Positions 9,331 through 21,330 of a stretch of 64,000 bases of DNA are shown here, in pieces. Position 1 is the stretch's first letter, and each line of letters starts with the position of its first letter. Position numbers and translations under genes: made by a program. The DNA is from Opisthocomus hoazin (Eukaryota; Chordata; Aves; Opisthocomiformes; Opisthocomidae): NCBI RefSeq assembly GCF_030867145.1, contig NC_134420.1, forward strand, positions 11,428,823 through 11,492,822. Reading direction: 5' to 3'. The notes under the pieces are model-generated. The model was not told the DNA's origin, made no database searches, and saw nothing but the letters and a program-made list of their open reading frames with translations.

Positions 9331-12300
9331 TTTGTTTGTTTGTTATGTGCCTAGGACTCCTAGGATGGAAAAGAATCCCTCTTCCTTTACATCTAATGTT
9401 TCAGATTTTCTTTTCTTACTAAGTACTATTTAGCGTAAATTAAGAAGAACAAATATAACTGAATAGAGCAGAAAACACATTTTTTCTTATAACGTGCATA
9501 ATAGATATACAAAACTTTGATTCAGAGTAAGTCAGTGAAGATGCACTAGTATGCTTTGGGGAAAAATGCGAGAAAGATCAGACTCAAATTATAGTTATAA
9601 CCTTCCTGCTCCAAAAAACATTAAATGTATTTCAAAATGGATTAGTACTACTCTAACAGCTTAGTCTTAGCTTAAATACTTAGTCTTTGTGGATGAAAAA
9701 AGGAATCGAGAATTAGGTGTAGTGACATTCCTTTCCTCAGCAGACATCCTCAGTGCAAATATGACAATTTAATTTACTTAGCACTTGTAGCTTCTTTGCT
9801 TTCACATTAAACAGTTCTCTTCTCCCTTGAGAAAATGCCTGAGGCTCTCATGGTGATTGTTTCTTCACTTTTGACCATGAAGCTCAAAACAGATGTACTA
9901 GGTCATTCATTATCTTCATTATTTATCAGGAAGGCTTTTAACTACTTTAGGGCCAAAATATGCTTGCTGATTTTTTTTTCCCCTTACTAATTGTGAATAT
10001 CCATTAGAGTATACCTTCTTTCTGAGTAAGTAAGCACTGTGGCCTCAGCAACAGATGATACAGAATTTCCCGTATATGCATTCGGATGACCTCTTTTGCA
10101 GGTCAGTTTTGTATGTATGGAAGGGACTTGAGCTTTCTGGCCTTACTGAGGATGAGGGTTAGTGAAAAGTTCTCCCGTTGATTTTTCTGTACAGGCCAGG
10201 TAGAGGAGCTGCTCTCTGTCTGCTGGGATCAATGACAAAACTCTTGACAGATTTCACTGGGATCTGGCCCTAGAGTGTTAATAGCTGGAAATGTTAGTTA
10301 TGCATGAAGCAAACATCTGGTTTCATGCTGGCAATGTGAGTAATATGGTCCCTCAACATAACTGCTGTAAAGAAAGAGATCAACCCTGGCATTATGTTTT
10401 GGCAAGCATGTCCGACTCGCATGTGCTCACAGGTACACTCTATGCAAGGCAATTCTTACAGGTACAAAGAGCGGGTTTGAATTTAATTATATATTATTTG
10501 AGCTGGAGAACAGTTAGTGACGTACATTCGTGTCTATGACTATGAAATGTGTATTCTCATTCTACCACCCTACAAACACATTAACTCAGAAATTTTTAAG
10601 AATCAAAAGTTTTGTGCGCAAACGTTGGCATTGTACCATACTGTGTATGGATCTCTTGTGTTTAGATTTAGTGACATGTTTTCTCCAGTAAAACAGGAGT
10701 ATTATTCCAGTAAAAGGAAGCTTTCTAAAAGTGTCAGAAACCACTCTGAAGTGAGAGATGATAAAATCAGGATATATTATTGCAGTAAGATGTTCTGGCA
10801 GATTAGAATGAGGACAAAGGAATTCTCGGTGTTGGAATGAACAGAACTTGCAGTATTTCCATTATTACCATTAAATTGTTTGATTTTTAAGTCCATCCTA
10901 TAAATGTACTTAACAGGCAATCCATTTTACCTGTTCCGTTCGTAGGATCAATAGCTGATTTCAGCTTTTATAGCACAGACTTATATTCAGATAAGGGTTT
11001 AAATATGTAGCTATGAATCCATGTATAAGAAGCATAATTTGCTTTTCAAGTATAATTAAATCCTTACTGAATTAAGATTGTGAGATTATTACATTCTCCA
11101 GCCTCATTATGCCCAGTTGTGATCTTTCTAACTCTTCAGAAAACATTCTCAAAGCCTTACTTCCAAACTTTTGTATTATTACCCCAAGACATTTTTGTCT
11201 TCGACCCATTTCTAAACATTTTTCTTTTGTATTCTTGGTAGATCATCAGAATACTAGCCTGACTCAAACTAAGCCTTTGTGAGTAGTTCAAGTGAGTAAA
11301 TAAAACTCATAGATGAATAAATAAGGATGCTTTACAAATGATTTCAACAAAAGATAATGCAGAAGGACTTAAAGAAAATATGAAGCTGGATATAGACTGT
11401 GTAGCATGTGGCCCCCAACCCCATTCTGACATTAACAGTGGCAGCTGGATTAGGTCCAGAGGCCAGAAGTTTCTTTAGAAAGCAAGATGATTTCAATGAT
11501 GCTGTTCTTTCCCTTGAGCAGATATGTCCTGGATGGGTTCCATGGGCAGAAAATAAAATGAGATGCAACTTCAACTCGTGGAAAAATTTGAGTGGTAATA
11601 TGCAATGTGAGAAAGGAACCTAGGTTAAAGGAATGTGGAAAAAGCTCTGGAGTTGGGTGCATGCAGCAGGGAAATGGGGTATGTTATTCTTTGAAGCATG
11701 GCTTTTCTGAGAGTCCCGGGAAGATGGTGTGATCTGGGGAAATGCTCAGTTTCCCTCAGGATGGCCCAGCACAAGGCTGAAAAAGAACATTGTAGGGGAC
11801 ACCTGAATTGTTTAGCACTTGGTACGTTGCTATAGGAAAAAAAAAAAACAGTTTTTGCTTTATCCTGTTCCTCAGCTTAGTAAGATAGCATGATCCCTAC
11901 CTGAGCCATAAGTATTAAATCACAGTGAAAGCTGTGGAGAGATGACAGCAAGTGCAATGCACGGAAAATAAAAAAGAAAAATTCAGGGGATGTCAAGAAT
12001 ATCAGTTGGATCTGGCAGCTGCTGGAGTTTTGTTTTAAAAGAAGTGACAGCAACATTGATAAAAACAAGAATTGACACAGCACTGTAAAATACAGTGAAT
12101 GATCCTGGCAGAAGTGGGGACTGTATCTAGAGCCTGTGTTCACATAGTGGCAGCCAAGTTTTTCGAAGGCCTAAATCCTCGCAAAACCATGCAGATATTA
12201 CATGCAACAAGCGAAAGGGCTGATTGTTAATGTGCCTTCCCTTCTGTATAATCTTGTGCTTTTGCACAAGAGATTTTTCAGGTTAGCTTACAAATTGACA

Positions 12301-13480
12301 ACTGTATTAAAAGTGAGATTGTGTCTGCCTCATTTACTTGTCACTCAGGAAAGAATGATACTGCATCCATCATCAGCTCCTTGTGCTGCAGTGGGCCGCT
12401 GCATTGTAGTTCTCTTGTTATTGTAAAGAGCCTCCAGTCTTATCCTTTACTTTATAAACAATTCTCAGGGAGTCTCATGGGGCTTCTAGGGCGGGTGTAG
12501 GTTCTGCTGGCTGCTGATTACTCCGGATGTCTCGCATGCATTTCTACTGTGTGCTTGTCAAGTCAGTTGTCAAAAGCTGACTATTCAGTGGGAAAAATAA
12601 CACCAGCAGGCCACATTTACAGCCACAACAGTGTTTTCTGTTGGCTGGCTATTAATGACTGGAGAGTCATAATATTTTAATTATGTAATATTTACCAGCT
12701 GAAAGGCTGCTGTTGTAATGGAGCACTTATATTTTAAATCTAGTGAGGGCCTGAGATTTGTGTATCACTAATTAGTATGTATAATAATAAATAAAGTTAA
12801 CTGAGGTGGTTTTTATATGCAGAAAACAAATGAATCTGTTACTTCTACTAGGAATTAGATTTTTAGTAGCATAAAGTCAATTAACTTCTTAAAGCTATGA
12901 TGACTTACATCAGCTTAAGATTTGGACCAGATATCTCTTTGAACCTGTATTACGTACAGTTTCTTCTTGTTGTAATTCACGGCAAACTTTGAATCCTATG
13001 TACTTTGCTTTAGCAAGGAGACTTAACTTGCTTTCATTTATCATGATAAAATGCATTTTAAACTCTAAAACTTTGTCAGCTACTTGTTTTTAAGTAGAAG
13101 GCACTGTGTAAACTGATACTATTCAAACTGAAAAAAATCTTAAATACAGATTTTAAATCCCACATTGTTAGGACAAATCCTCTATTCTTTTCAGTCTTCT
13201 ATCCCTCCATTTCATTTCTGTCCTGCTTGTACCAGCATTAGTCACTGGTTTTGGCAATGTTTCTTAACACAGATACGAGGAAGGAAAGACAACCTTTGAG
13301 CATGAAAAGTTAAGTGACTTTTCACCATCCTAGAGTTTCAGCACTCTTGACAGCTTGGGGTCTGTTTTTCCCAAGGAACTTGTCAGTATTCAATGTACTA
13401 CTCATAGACGCAGCCTCAGACTTGTCAAGTTGCTTACTGCTTATAGCTCTGTGCTTTGGGTATCCAGTCTCCCAGCATGC

Positions 13481-14070
13481 TGTTGTGGTTTAACCTCAGC
13501 TGGCAACTAAGCACCAGGCAGCCACTCGCTCACTCCCCCTGGATGGGGTAGGGGAGAGAATCGGAAGAGCAAAAGTGAGAAAACTCGTGGGTTGAGATAA
13601 AGACAGTTTAACAGCTAAAGCAAAAGCCCCACGCACAAGGAAAGCAAAACAAGGAATTCATTCACTGCTTCCCATCGGCAGGCAGCTGTTCAGCCATCTC
13701 CAGGAAAGCAGGGCTCCATCACACATAATTGTTACTTGGGAAGACAAATGCTGTCACTTCAAACGTTCCCCCCCATTCCCTCCTTCCCCCAGCTTTATAT
13801 GCTGAGCATGATGTCATGTGGCATGGAAGATCCCTTTGGTCAGTTGGGGTCAGCTCTCCCATCCGTGTCCCCTCCCCAGGTTCTTGTGCACTCTGGCCTA
13901 TTTGCTGGTGGGGTGAGAAGCAGAAAAGGCCTTGACTCTGGGTAAGCGCTGATCGGCAGTCACTAAAGTATCCCTGTGTCAGCAACACTGTTTTCAGCAC
14001 AAATCCAGAACATAGCCCCATACTAGCCACTATGGAGAAAACAAACTCTATCCCAGCCAAAACCAGCACA
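13481..14070 (+). mobile_element. Solo LTR of an endogenous retrovirus (ERVL-like)
   Basis: This 590-bp element begins TGTTGTGGTTTAACC and ends AACCAGCACA, so it has TG..CA termini. It is flanked by a perfect 5-bp target-site duplication, CATGC, at 13476-13480 and 14071-14075. Both the opening and ending sequences match a solo LTR family that I recall as common in many non-galliform birds. A 5-bp duplication fits class III (ERVL-like) integration. A TATA-like cttTATATg lies near 13793-13801. No internal gag, pol or env sequence is present, so this is the product of LTR-LTR recombination. Orientation is assigned from the recalled consensus. Confidence 0.85.
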
Positions 14071-14075
14071 CATGC

Positions 14076-17000
14076 TTCTTGGCTGCTGCTGTGTGTGGTC
14101 TAGCTCCACTGAAACCACCCCTACTCTGGATTGTGAGAGGTGCTATATACAAATAACAAACCACACCAATCAATTTAAACAAAAAAAACGCAAGGAAAAC
14201 TGAACCCATTACTGTGGTTTTTTGGTTTTGTTTTTAAAAAAAAGTAAAAAAGGAGAAAAAAAGGACAGGAAAGGAAGCCTCACATATTTGGCAGAAACCC
14301 TAACATTAGTAGCATAGAAGCAGTGTCAGGAGTGAAAAATAGACCTTATTGAAAATCCCAGCGGTATTACCTTCTGAATTAGTGAAGGCTTGATCCAGAG
14401 AGATCTTGGGTTGCTGCCACACACTTCAAGGAAAGCTGGAGATGCTCAGAGCTATATGGCACAATCCTCAATCTTCATAGCCTAGGAGAAGTTCAGGTCT
14501 CATCTTTCCCTTATTAGAATACGTGCTTGCTCATACTGCAGCCCAAGTTAGTGATATGAAGCCTTTTGGCTCAAAGTTGAAAGGAAGCTGAAATCCTGTA
14601 TCGGGGTGTTTGACAGCGGTTTCCAAACGGCGGGTTGGAGGCCTTAAGGTAAATAGAGCTCTAGGAAGGTCACAGCCAGGGTCGCGGTCCTGTCAGGCTG
14701 GTTTTTGTGTATGCCCATAGTTAGAGATGTGTACCCTTTAGGACTGGCATTAGCTGAAGTTATGCTGGGAGAAGAGAGCAAGTACTGATCTGTCTTGCAG
14801 AGAGAGAACGAGGATGCAGAAATAGACCAGGCAAGTTTGAAAATGTATTGGCTCTGGACTTCTAACTCTCACTTGTGCCTTTGAAAGCCAGGTTTTGAGT
14901 GGTGGGCTTGCCTGAGTTGGGGGCTGTTGAGCTGGCAGCCCCAGCCCAGGGCACAGAGGGTCAGGGTGCCATTGCCTTCACTACTGCTGCCCTCACTGCA
15001 CCACTACCGGCCGTGACGAGCTGGTGCAGGCCAACTAATGGAGAAACAGTGACTCCCCTAACTATTCTTCTGGGGACTGTTGCCCTTTAGTGGCCTCCTT
15101 CCACCATGCTCTGGCATCGTCCATAGCTGGTGTGCTGCAGTTGCCCAGCCCGCAGCCAGGTGTGGCTGGCTGGGTTTGAAACCTGAGTTTGTTTGATGAG
15201 TTGGAGGGCGGTGGGAGCAGGATGCAGGATGAATATGGATGTGTAATGGAATTTACTTGAATTCTCTCTAGCATTATTTGGCTTCTGCTTCTCTTCTCCT
15301 TTTCAATCAGTGTAGTAGAAAATTCTTTTGAAGGGAGATAATTTTACAAAGTGCTGAGTTCAGTGTTCCAGAGCCTCTGGCACTCAGCAGGAGACTTGCA
15401 TGCTTTTAATCTGTCTCCTGTGTTCCAATATTAAAAGAAATGTTTTCAAAGTGATTTGAGCAACTTACTTGTGTGAAACCTGTTAACAAATAATAGGATA
15501 TACGCGTGTAACTGTTATTTCACTTTCAACATTTGCCCTTAGGAGCAAAAAGATTTCTCAATGTTAGAAATACTTTTTTTCTTTAAAAAAATACCCACAC
15601 ACACGGGAAGAAAGAAAAAGAAAGTTTCTTGTATGTGATTTTTCATTCCTGTCTCTCTTCTGCTGGCTTTAATCATGCAAACCTCCCACCAAGGTCAATG
15701 GGAGTTCTGGCTGATTTACAGACTACAGCAACTGGAAAGCTGATACAGTTTTAATGACTGTCTCCATAGGACTGAGAGACACAGCGGAGGCAAGAAGCAA
15801 ATCTCAAACCCAAAAACCTCCTCAATCATTTCCCCTTCAGCAAAGTTTCACTCTTTGAGAGAGAAGATCCCCACTATCTGAAGGAAGAATTTTTTAAGAA
15901 ATCTTACCCACGACTGCAGCATTTTCCTGTCAAAGAGCTGATCTTGTAGCCATGTGTTTGGGCTGGTGAACACTCCCAGTTCCCACTGGGTTGGAGAATG
16001 CTGAAGTGGTTAAGTCCCACAGACGGTTTTGATGTGCTGTAGTCAAGCTGAAAATTGTATCATAAGTGTGCATGTATGTTGTTTCTTCTTACAATTTCAG
16101 TTTTGCTAAGAAATGGGATTTCTTCAAAGTTTTATATCTACTGATAATAGACAAAATTGCAGCTGTGACAAATTTTTAAACCAGCTGTGCAATAGAATCT
16201 ATCCATGTGGTGTGTTGTGGCAAACCCAAGGTTATGCCTCTTCCACAGCATGGTTAGCTACCTCCTATTGCTGAAGAGCAGCTGACATGGACTAATTAGT
16301 TCCTGTGCAAAGCAGCAGTTCACAGCTTCCATGGTTTGCAGTGTCCAAGACAACACTAGGACCTGCATTTCCAGGTGGGAATGAAGGACGTGAGTGGCCC
16401 AGGGTATCTGGGAGAGGAAAGAACAAAATAGGCTGGGAGTAATGTGGGCAGTATGAATTTTGGGAGGAAATGATTCCTGGCTTGGAATATCTGGTGAGGT
16501 GCGAAACATGAGGGTATTGGTATGCAGCGTGAGGTAAGAAGCAAGAAAATGTGGGAAGGGAGTGACAGTCGTAAGTGGTGGAGAGTAGAGGTTATGTGGT
16601 GTGACAGTCATGGAGCAGAAGCCTTATTTTTGCCCATAAAAAGTATGGCCCACCAGCAGACCACTGAAATGAAAGATATTATTTGTTTTCATTCATTGTT
16701 AGTTCCCATCAGGAGTAATTGAGCAAAACCACTTTTTTTTGGTGGTGACTCTGCTGTGCTTCTCTCCAAAGTCTCAAGAGTCACTGTCTGTTGAGGTGAC
16801 ATCTATTGCAGACCAAGTAACTCCAGCCTGGTACTTGAAACCCTGGTCTTCTGTGTTCATTCAGTGCATTTTGGGGGATCAAGTGCCTGAGAACTTCTTA
16901 GGCAGTCCTAGCTTTTAGCTAAGACTTTACTGATATTCGGTACTTGGCAGGATCTCGTTTGTTCTGTATAGTATAAATCTTCAGGACTATGTCCAATCAT

Positions 17001-18240
17001 AAAGCACTGTAAAGTTTGAGTCCTCTTTAATTTCCTTAGGGTGATGGAAACCTCTCTAGAGATACAGTAGCAGGGAGCAACAGCGATCAAGTGGGGCAGA
17101 GCGTGTTTGCTATTCTGCTGTGTTCTGTTCTGAGAAGCGCCCTCTGCGTCCCTTACCTGCCTGTTACTTAGCAGCGGGCTCACTCTGGGCTTGTCTCGTG
17201 ACACAGCAGGAGAGGCTGAGGTCAGAGGTTTGGCTGCATCAAGAGCAGTGTGACAGGGCTTAGAGGAATTGTGTGTGGCAGAGACAGCCATTCAGGGAAC
17301 GAATAGTTTGCTGTCTGCTCAGCACAGTGTGATGCTGTTTCTGTGATTTTGGTATAAATAAGAGAAAAGTGAAGGGTCCACAAAGAAAAAGATTAAAAAA
17401 AACACTGGGAGAGAAAGGGATATTGCTAGTAACATTACTCGTGGGAATTCAGACTGTGATCTTTTGCTGAGCATGGTATGTGCACTCGTTGAACTACTTT
17501 TGCATGACTTACTTGACCTTTCTAGTTGGATTTGCCCAAATACGCCTCTAGTGATAAAATGTGGCAATGTAACTTACCAAACCTCCCTCCTGGAAAGAAA
17601 AACCCGCTGCTGATTTTCTTGTTTCACATTCCCTCAGTATGTCTGCTACCACCCTGTTTTGTGCAGAAGTAATTTTTCTATGAGTCTTTTACATTATTAG
17701 AGCTCCTTCTAATTTGAACAACTGCTCACATTAGTTGGGCTAAGATTCAGGCCCACTGAAGTAACAGGATTTCCTTCCTAACAGGTGTTGTACTGGGGGG
17801 AAGGATTTCCTCCTTCCTCGCTTCCACTCCGCTGGACCTGGCATGTTTGTTCCACCGTACTCCACTGTGCATTGTTCTGTTCCTTCTGCCATATACCAAT
17901 GTGCCTGCTGTTGTTTACTGATTTTTTTTTTTTTCTCATTGGCTTACTATGGGTTAAAAATAGGCAGCGATCTGTTCCATTTCAGGTGTCAACACAAGTT
18001 CACACAGTGTCAGACAGAACAATGTCGTTCCATGACTTCTAGATGATATCGACCTCTCGCTGAGCCTGCTCCAAAGCCCAGTGCGGTCACCAGGAGTCTG
18101 GTGGTGGTTTGGTCTGATCCATAATCCTCCTGCCACTGTGCAATTAGACATCAGTTCTGAGGTCCGTGTTTCAAAGCATTTTAAATGTTTTGAATTGTAT
18201 GTCACAGACTATACTGGAACGGCTCCAAACATACCTTACT
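14076..18240. other. Intergenic, no recognised gene
   Basis: I find no conserved protein frame, RNA gene or recognisable transposon. There are short homopolymer-rich stretches near 14210-14265 and 15575-15625. Several small frames are present but none resembles a known family. Confidence 0.55.
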
Positions 18241-18249
18241 CCCACTAAT

Positions 18250-19335
18250 TTTCTCGTGGTCTCCCAGCCGGGCCTGGGGCAAGCTCCTAGCCTCACGCCA
18301 GCGTGGGTGGCATCGGCACGGCTCCAGCCCGTGGCAGCGGGCACCAGCTCTGCCTGCCGCTGCCCTCCGGGCACTGCTGCCGCCGCTAGCCGGCAGGTGC
18401 TGCTGAGCTGCTGCGCAGGGGGAATTTCACCAGCTCGGGGGAGGATGTTCCGTGCAGAGGCGTATGGGAACTGCCTTCCCAGGAGATGCGGTACGTGGTG
18501 TCCCACAAAGCTCTGACTCGGTCACCGTGCCTTTGGTCTTACTGATTTTCTCCGGGTGGCTGGATGCTCGAGTACCGGGTCTCTCATTCCGGGGTCCCGC
18601 CGGAGTTCGGTGTCTCCAGCCTGCAGCCCCTGCCCGTCCCCGCACGGTCGCCTGCGGGGGGTGCCTGCCCGCCCGGCTGCTAGCAGGGCCCGAAGGCTGG
18701 AGTGCCCTGCCCGGGCTGCCGTGCGCGGGTTTCTGGAGCGGCACCCGGTGCCGGTGCTCCGCGTCGGTCTCTGTTCTCCCACCGCCGGGGACGCTCCCGT
18801 GTCCACGCGGCACGACAGGGGTCTGTCACGACCTGCCCTTCGCTGACCCCCGCAAGCGCAGAGGGCCTTCCAACGCCCTCGCTGGTCACTGGGTGGGACG
18901 GCTCCTGGTGCCCAGGGCGGGGAGGCTGCGGGGCGGCCCCGCGCCGGGCTGCCGCCGCTCCCCGGTCTCTGCCGCCCCCTGCCGGCCCGCCGCGGCGGCG
19001 GCTGGGGGAGCGTTGGGCGGGCGTGAGGGGGCGCGTGGCGGGGCGGTCACCGCAGGGCTCGGTGCCGAGGGGCGCCGGGCGGGCGGCGGGCGGCCGCCGT
19101 CAGAGGGGCCGGCCGGGCTGCCCTGGGCTGTCCTGAGGGACGCGCGGGCCCGTGGCAGTGCTCTGCTGTCGGTCGGGACCTGGGCGTCAGCCCTGAAGCC
19201 CTCGGCGGCCCAAGCGCGAAGGCGCCTTGGTCTTCACCAGTGCTTCTGCGCAGCGCTCGCTTTTGCTCAGATAAAACGTGGTCAATCTCCTTCTTAAAAC
19301 CGGGGTGCTCCGTTTCAGACCGCCCGGCGGAAAAG
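18250..19335. promoter_or_regulatory. Orphan CpG island
   Basis: GC content rises sharply near 18250 and CpG is frequent, densest at about 18890-19130 with runs such as ggcgggcggcgggcggcc. It ends abruptly where the rearranged CR1 copy starts at about 19336. No protein-coding gene recognised here begins in it. The plus-strand frame 18452-19297 (281 codons) is Ala/Gly/Pro/Arg-rich and looks compositional. It may be a promoter of a non-coding RNA, an enhancer-type island, or GC-rich sequence carried with a repeat. I cannot choose between these. Confidence 0.55.
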
Positions 19336-19336
19336 C

Positions 19337-19856
19337 CTCCATGCTCGGGAGCGGTGCATCCCCCTGAGAAAGAAATCGAGCAAAGGAGGCAGGAGACCTG
19401 CATGGTTAAACAAGGAGCTTCTAGCGGAGATCAGGTGGAAGAGAAAGGTCCATGGAATGTGGAAAGAGGGGCAGGCCACTTGGGAAGAGTACAGGAATGT
19501 GGTCAGCGCATGCAGGGATGTGATGAGGAAGGCCAAGGCCCACCTGGAATTGAAGCTGGCAAGGGATGTCAAAAACAACAAGAAGGGCTTCTTCAACTAC
19601 ATCAGCAGCAAAAGGAAGGCTAGGGACAATGTGGGGCCGCTGCTGAATGAGGCGGGTGTCCTGGTGACGGAGGATGCCGAGAAGGCAGAGCTACTGAATG
19701 CCTTCTTTGCTTCAGTCTTCAGTGCTAAGACTGGCCCTCAGGAATCCCAGGCCCCGGAGGTAAGAGAAGAAGCCTACAGAGAGGATGACTTTCCCTTGGT
19801 CGAGGAGGACTGCGTGAGGGATCGCTTAAGCGATCTGGACGTCCACAAATCCATGG
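19337..19856 (+). pseudogene. CR1 ORF2 endonuclease-RT linker fragment, inverted
   Basis: An uninterrupted frame reads from ARERCIPLRKKS through WLNKELLAE, LARDVKNNKKGFFNYIS and LLNAFFASVFSAKTG to DVHKSMG. These are typical of the linker between endonuclease and reverse transcriptase in bird CR1 ORF2. The frame leaves CR1 after KSMG and runs into the junction. The absence of stops suggests the copy is fairly young. It lies on the opposite strand from the endonuclease it once followed. Confidence 0.88.
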
Positions 19857-19862
19857 GAATGG

Positions 19863-20705
19863 AAGGAAGTGATGTTTAAAGAGCAACCAGCACTCTTGGA
19901 CCCCCCTGCCTTCGAGAGCCCTGGCCCACGGGATTCCTCCCAGTAGCTCCTTGAAGAGGCCAAAGTTAGCCCTCCTGAGGTCCAAGGTTTTGATCCTGCT
20001 TATCGCCCTGCTTCCTCCACGCAGGATCCTGAACTCCACCATTTCATGGTCACTGCATCTGAGTCTACCTCCGACCTTCACATCCTCCACCAGTCCCTTC
20101 TTGTTTGTTAATACAAGGTCCAGCAGAGCGCCTTTCCTTGTTGGTTCCTCCACCACTTGCATCAGAAAGTTATCATCGATGCTCTGTAGGAACCTCCTGG
20201 ATTGCGCCTGCCTAGCTGTATGGTCTTCCCAGCTGATGTCAGGGTGGTTGAAGTCCCCCATGAGAACCAGGGCCTGTGACTGTGAGGCTGCTTGCAGCTG
20301 CCTGTAGAAGGCCTCATCAATTTCCTCCTCCTGGTCAGGTGGCCTGTAGTACACACCCACCGTAATGTCACCCTTATGAGCCTGTCCCTTAATTCTAACC
20401 CACAAGCTCTCAACTCGTTCCTCATTTGCCCCCAGGCCAAGCTCAATGCATTCCATTTGCTCCCTCACATATAGAGCAACTCCACCACCTCTCCTTGTTG
20501 GCCTGTCTCTCCTAAAGAGTCTGTAGCCATCCATGACAGCATGCCAGTCATGCGAGTTGTCCCACCACGTTTCTGTGATGGCGACCAAGTTGTAGCCGTC
20601 CTGCTGTACAATGGCTTCCAGCTCCTCCTGTTTATTGCCCATGCTACGTGCGTTGGTATAGACACACTTGAGCTGGGCTGTCAATCTCACCCCTAACCCT
20701 GACAC
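19863..20705 (-). pseudogene. CR1 ORF2 endonuclease domain, open reading frame intact
   Basis: The frame has 281 CR1-like codons from an ATG at 20705, then non-CR1 residues caused by the inversion. APE-type endonuclease motifs are all present: YTNARSM (Asn 18), AITETWW (Glu 45), LMGDFNHPD (Asp 151, Asn 153) and CSDHEMVEF (Asp 219, His 220). GVYYRPP (about 117-123) is also typical. In a full element this domain nicks the target DNA to prime reverse transcription. With no reverse transcriptase behind it, this copy cannot retrotranspose. Whether it is transcribed is unknown. Confidence 0.9.
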
Positions 20706-20761
20706 GCCAAGCCTGGGTTCATCCCTAGTGAGCTGGGCGATGTCCCCTTCCCCCTTCGAAC

Positions 20762-21330
20762 CTAGTTTAAAGCCCTCTCAATGAGCCCTTCCAGCTCGTG
20801 GCCAAGAATCCTTTTTCCCCTTTGAGACAGCTGCGATGCACCTGTTGCCAGCAGGCCCGGTGCTGTGTACACCTCCCCATGGTCAAAGAAGCCAAAATTT
20901 GACCGATGACGCCAGTCCCTGAGCCACTTGTTAACCAGGCGAGTTTTCCTGCCCCTTTCAGTGCTGTTCCCTGCCACTGATGGGATGGAGGAAAACACCA
21001 CCTGCGCCCCTGATCCCTCAACCAGTCGCCCCAGTGCCCTGAAGTCCCTTTTGATGGCCTTGGGACTTCTCTCCGCTATCTCATCCCTGCCAACCTGCAT
21101 TACCAAGAGGGGGTAGTAATCAGAAGGCCGCACCAGACCAGGGAGTTTCTTCGCAACATCCCTAACCCGGGCCCCAGGGAGGCAGCAGACTTCCCTGTGG
21201 GATGCAGTTTTCCTTGGTGTGCGTTCTGCCTGCTGCTGCATGACCAGAGCACAGGTTGCCCGCTCTGCATTCAGCTGAGCCTGCGTATAATCTTTACAGT
21301 AATTACAGGTGGTGCAAAAACAACAGGAGA
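20762..21330 (-). pseudogene. CR1 ORF1 C-terminal part, esterase-like
   Basis: The minus-strand frame from 21241 to 20762 (159 codons) carries REVCCLPGARVRDV, LLVMQVGRDEIAERS, VVFSSIPSVAGN and NKWLRDWRHRSNFGFFDHG. These are typical of the SGNH-esterase-like C-terminal domain of bird CR1 ORF1, which is thought to act as an RNP or membrane-associated chaperone. The frame stays open upstream of its first ATG to about 21330 and includes a cysteine-rich patch (CCFCTTCNYC) resembling a small zinc-binding module. An in-frame TAG lies just beyond, so the N-terminal part is missing or decayed. ORF1 ends 57 bases before the endonuclease ATG, the usual CR1 layout. Confidence 0.85.

Larger units (their letters stand above)
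5000..13475. other. Intergenic sequence upstream of RASSF10
   Basis: No protein-coding gene is recognised here. Apart from two very old SINE-like relics (near 6.7 and 9.2 kb), the two M-CAT matches, a poly-T run at 7742-7759 and a 16-bp direct repeat at 8451-8486, the sequence looks like ordinary single-copy bird DNA. The segment at about 12560-12800 is AT-rich with several homeodomain-type TAAT cores and may be a conserved non-coding element, but this cannot be shown here. Confidence 0.6.
19336..21330. mobile_element. Rearranged CR1 LINE: 5' half plus inverted middle segment
   Basis: The minus-strand part (about 21330 down to 19857) carries the end of CR1 ORF1 and the complete endonuclease of ORF2. 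The plus-strand part (19336-19856) carries the ORF2 segment that normally follows the endonuclease, running to the edge of the reverse transcriptase (VHKSMG). In an intact CR1 the endonuclease ends FKHHFLQAQERC. Here the minus part stops at FKHHFL and the plus part starts at HARERC, so the two pieces were adjacent before inversion. They meet tail to tail near 19857-19863. There is no RT core, 3'UTR or terminal octamer. CR1 copies are normally 5'-truncated with intact 3' ends, so this copy is the reverse of the usual. The 5' limit is uncertain and may reach about 21540. Confidence 0.85.

Noticed and set aside
18452-19297. A 281-codon plus-strand frame in the orphan CpG island
   Set aside because: Composition alone explains it; no recognisable domain, and overlapping frames of similar length exist on both strands.
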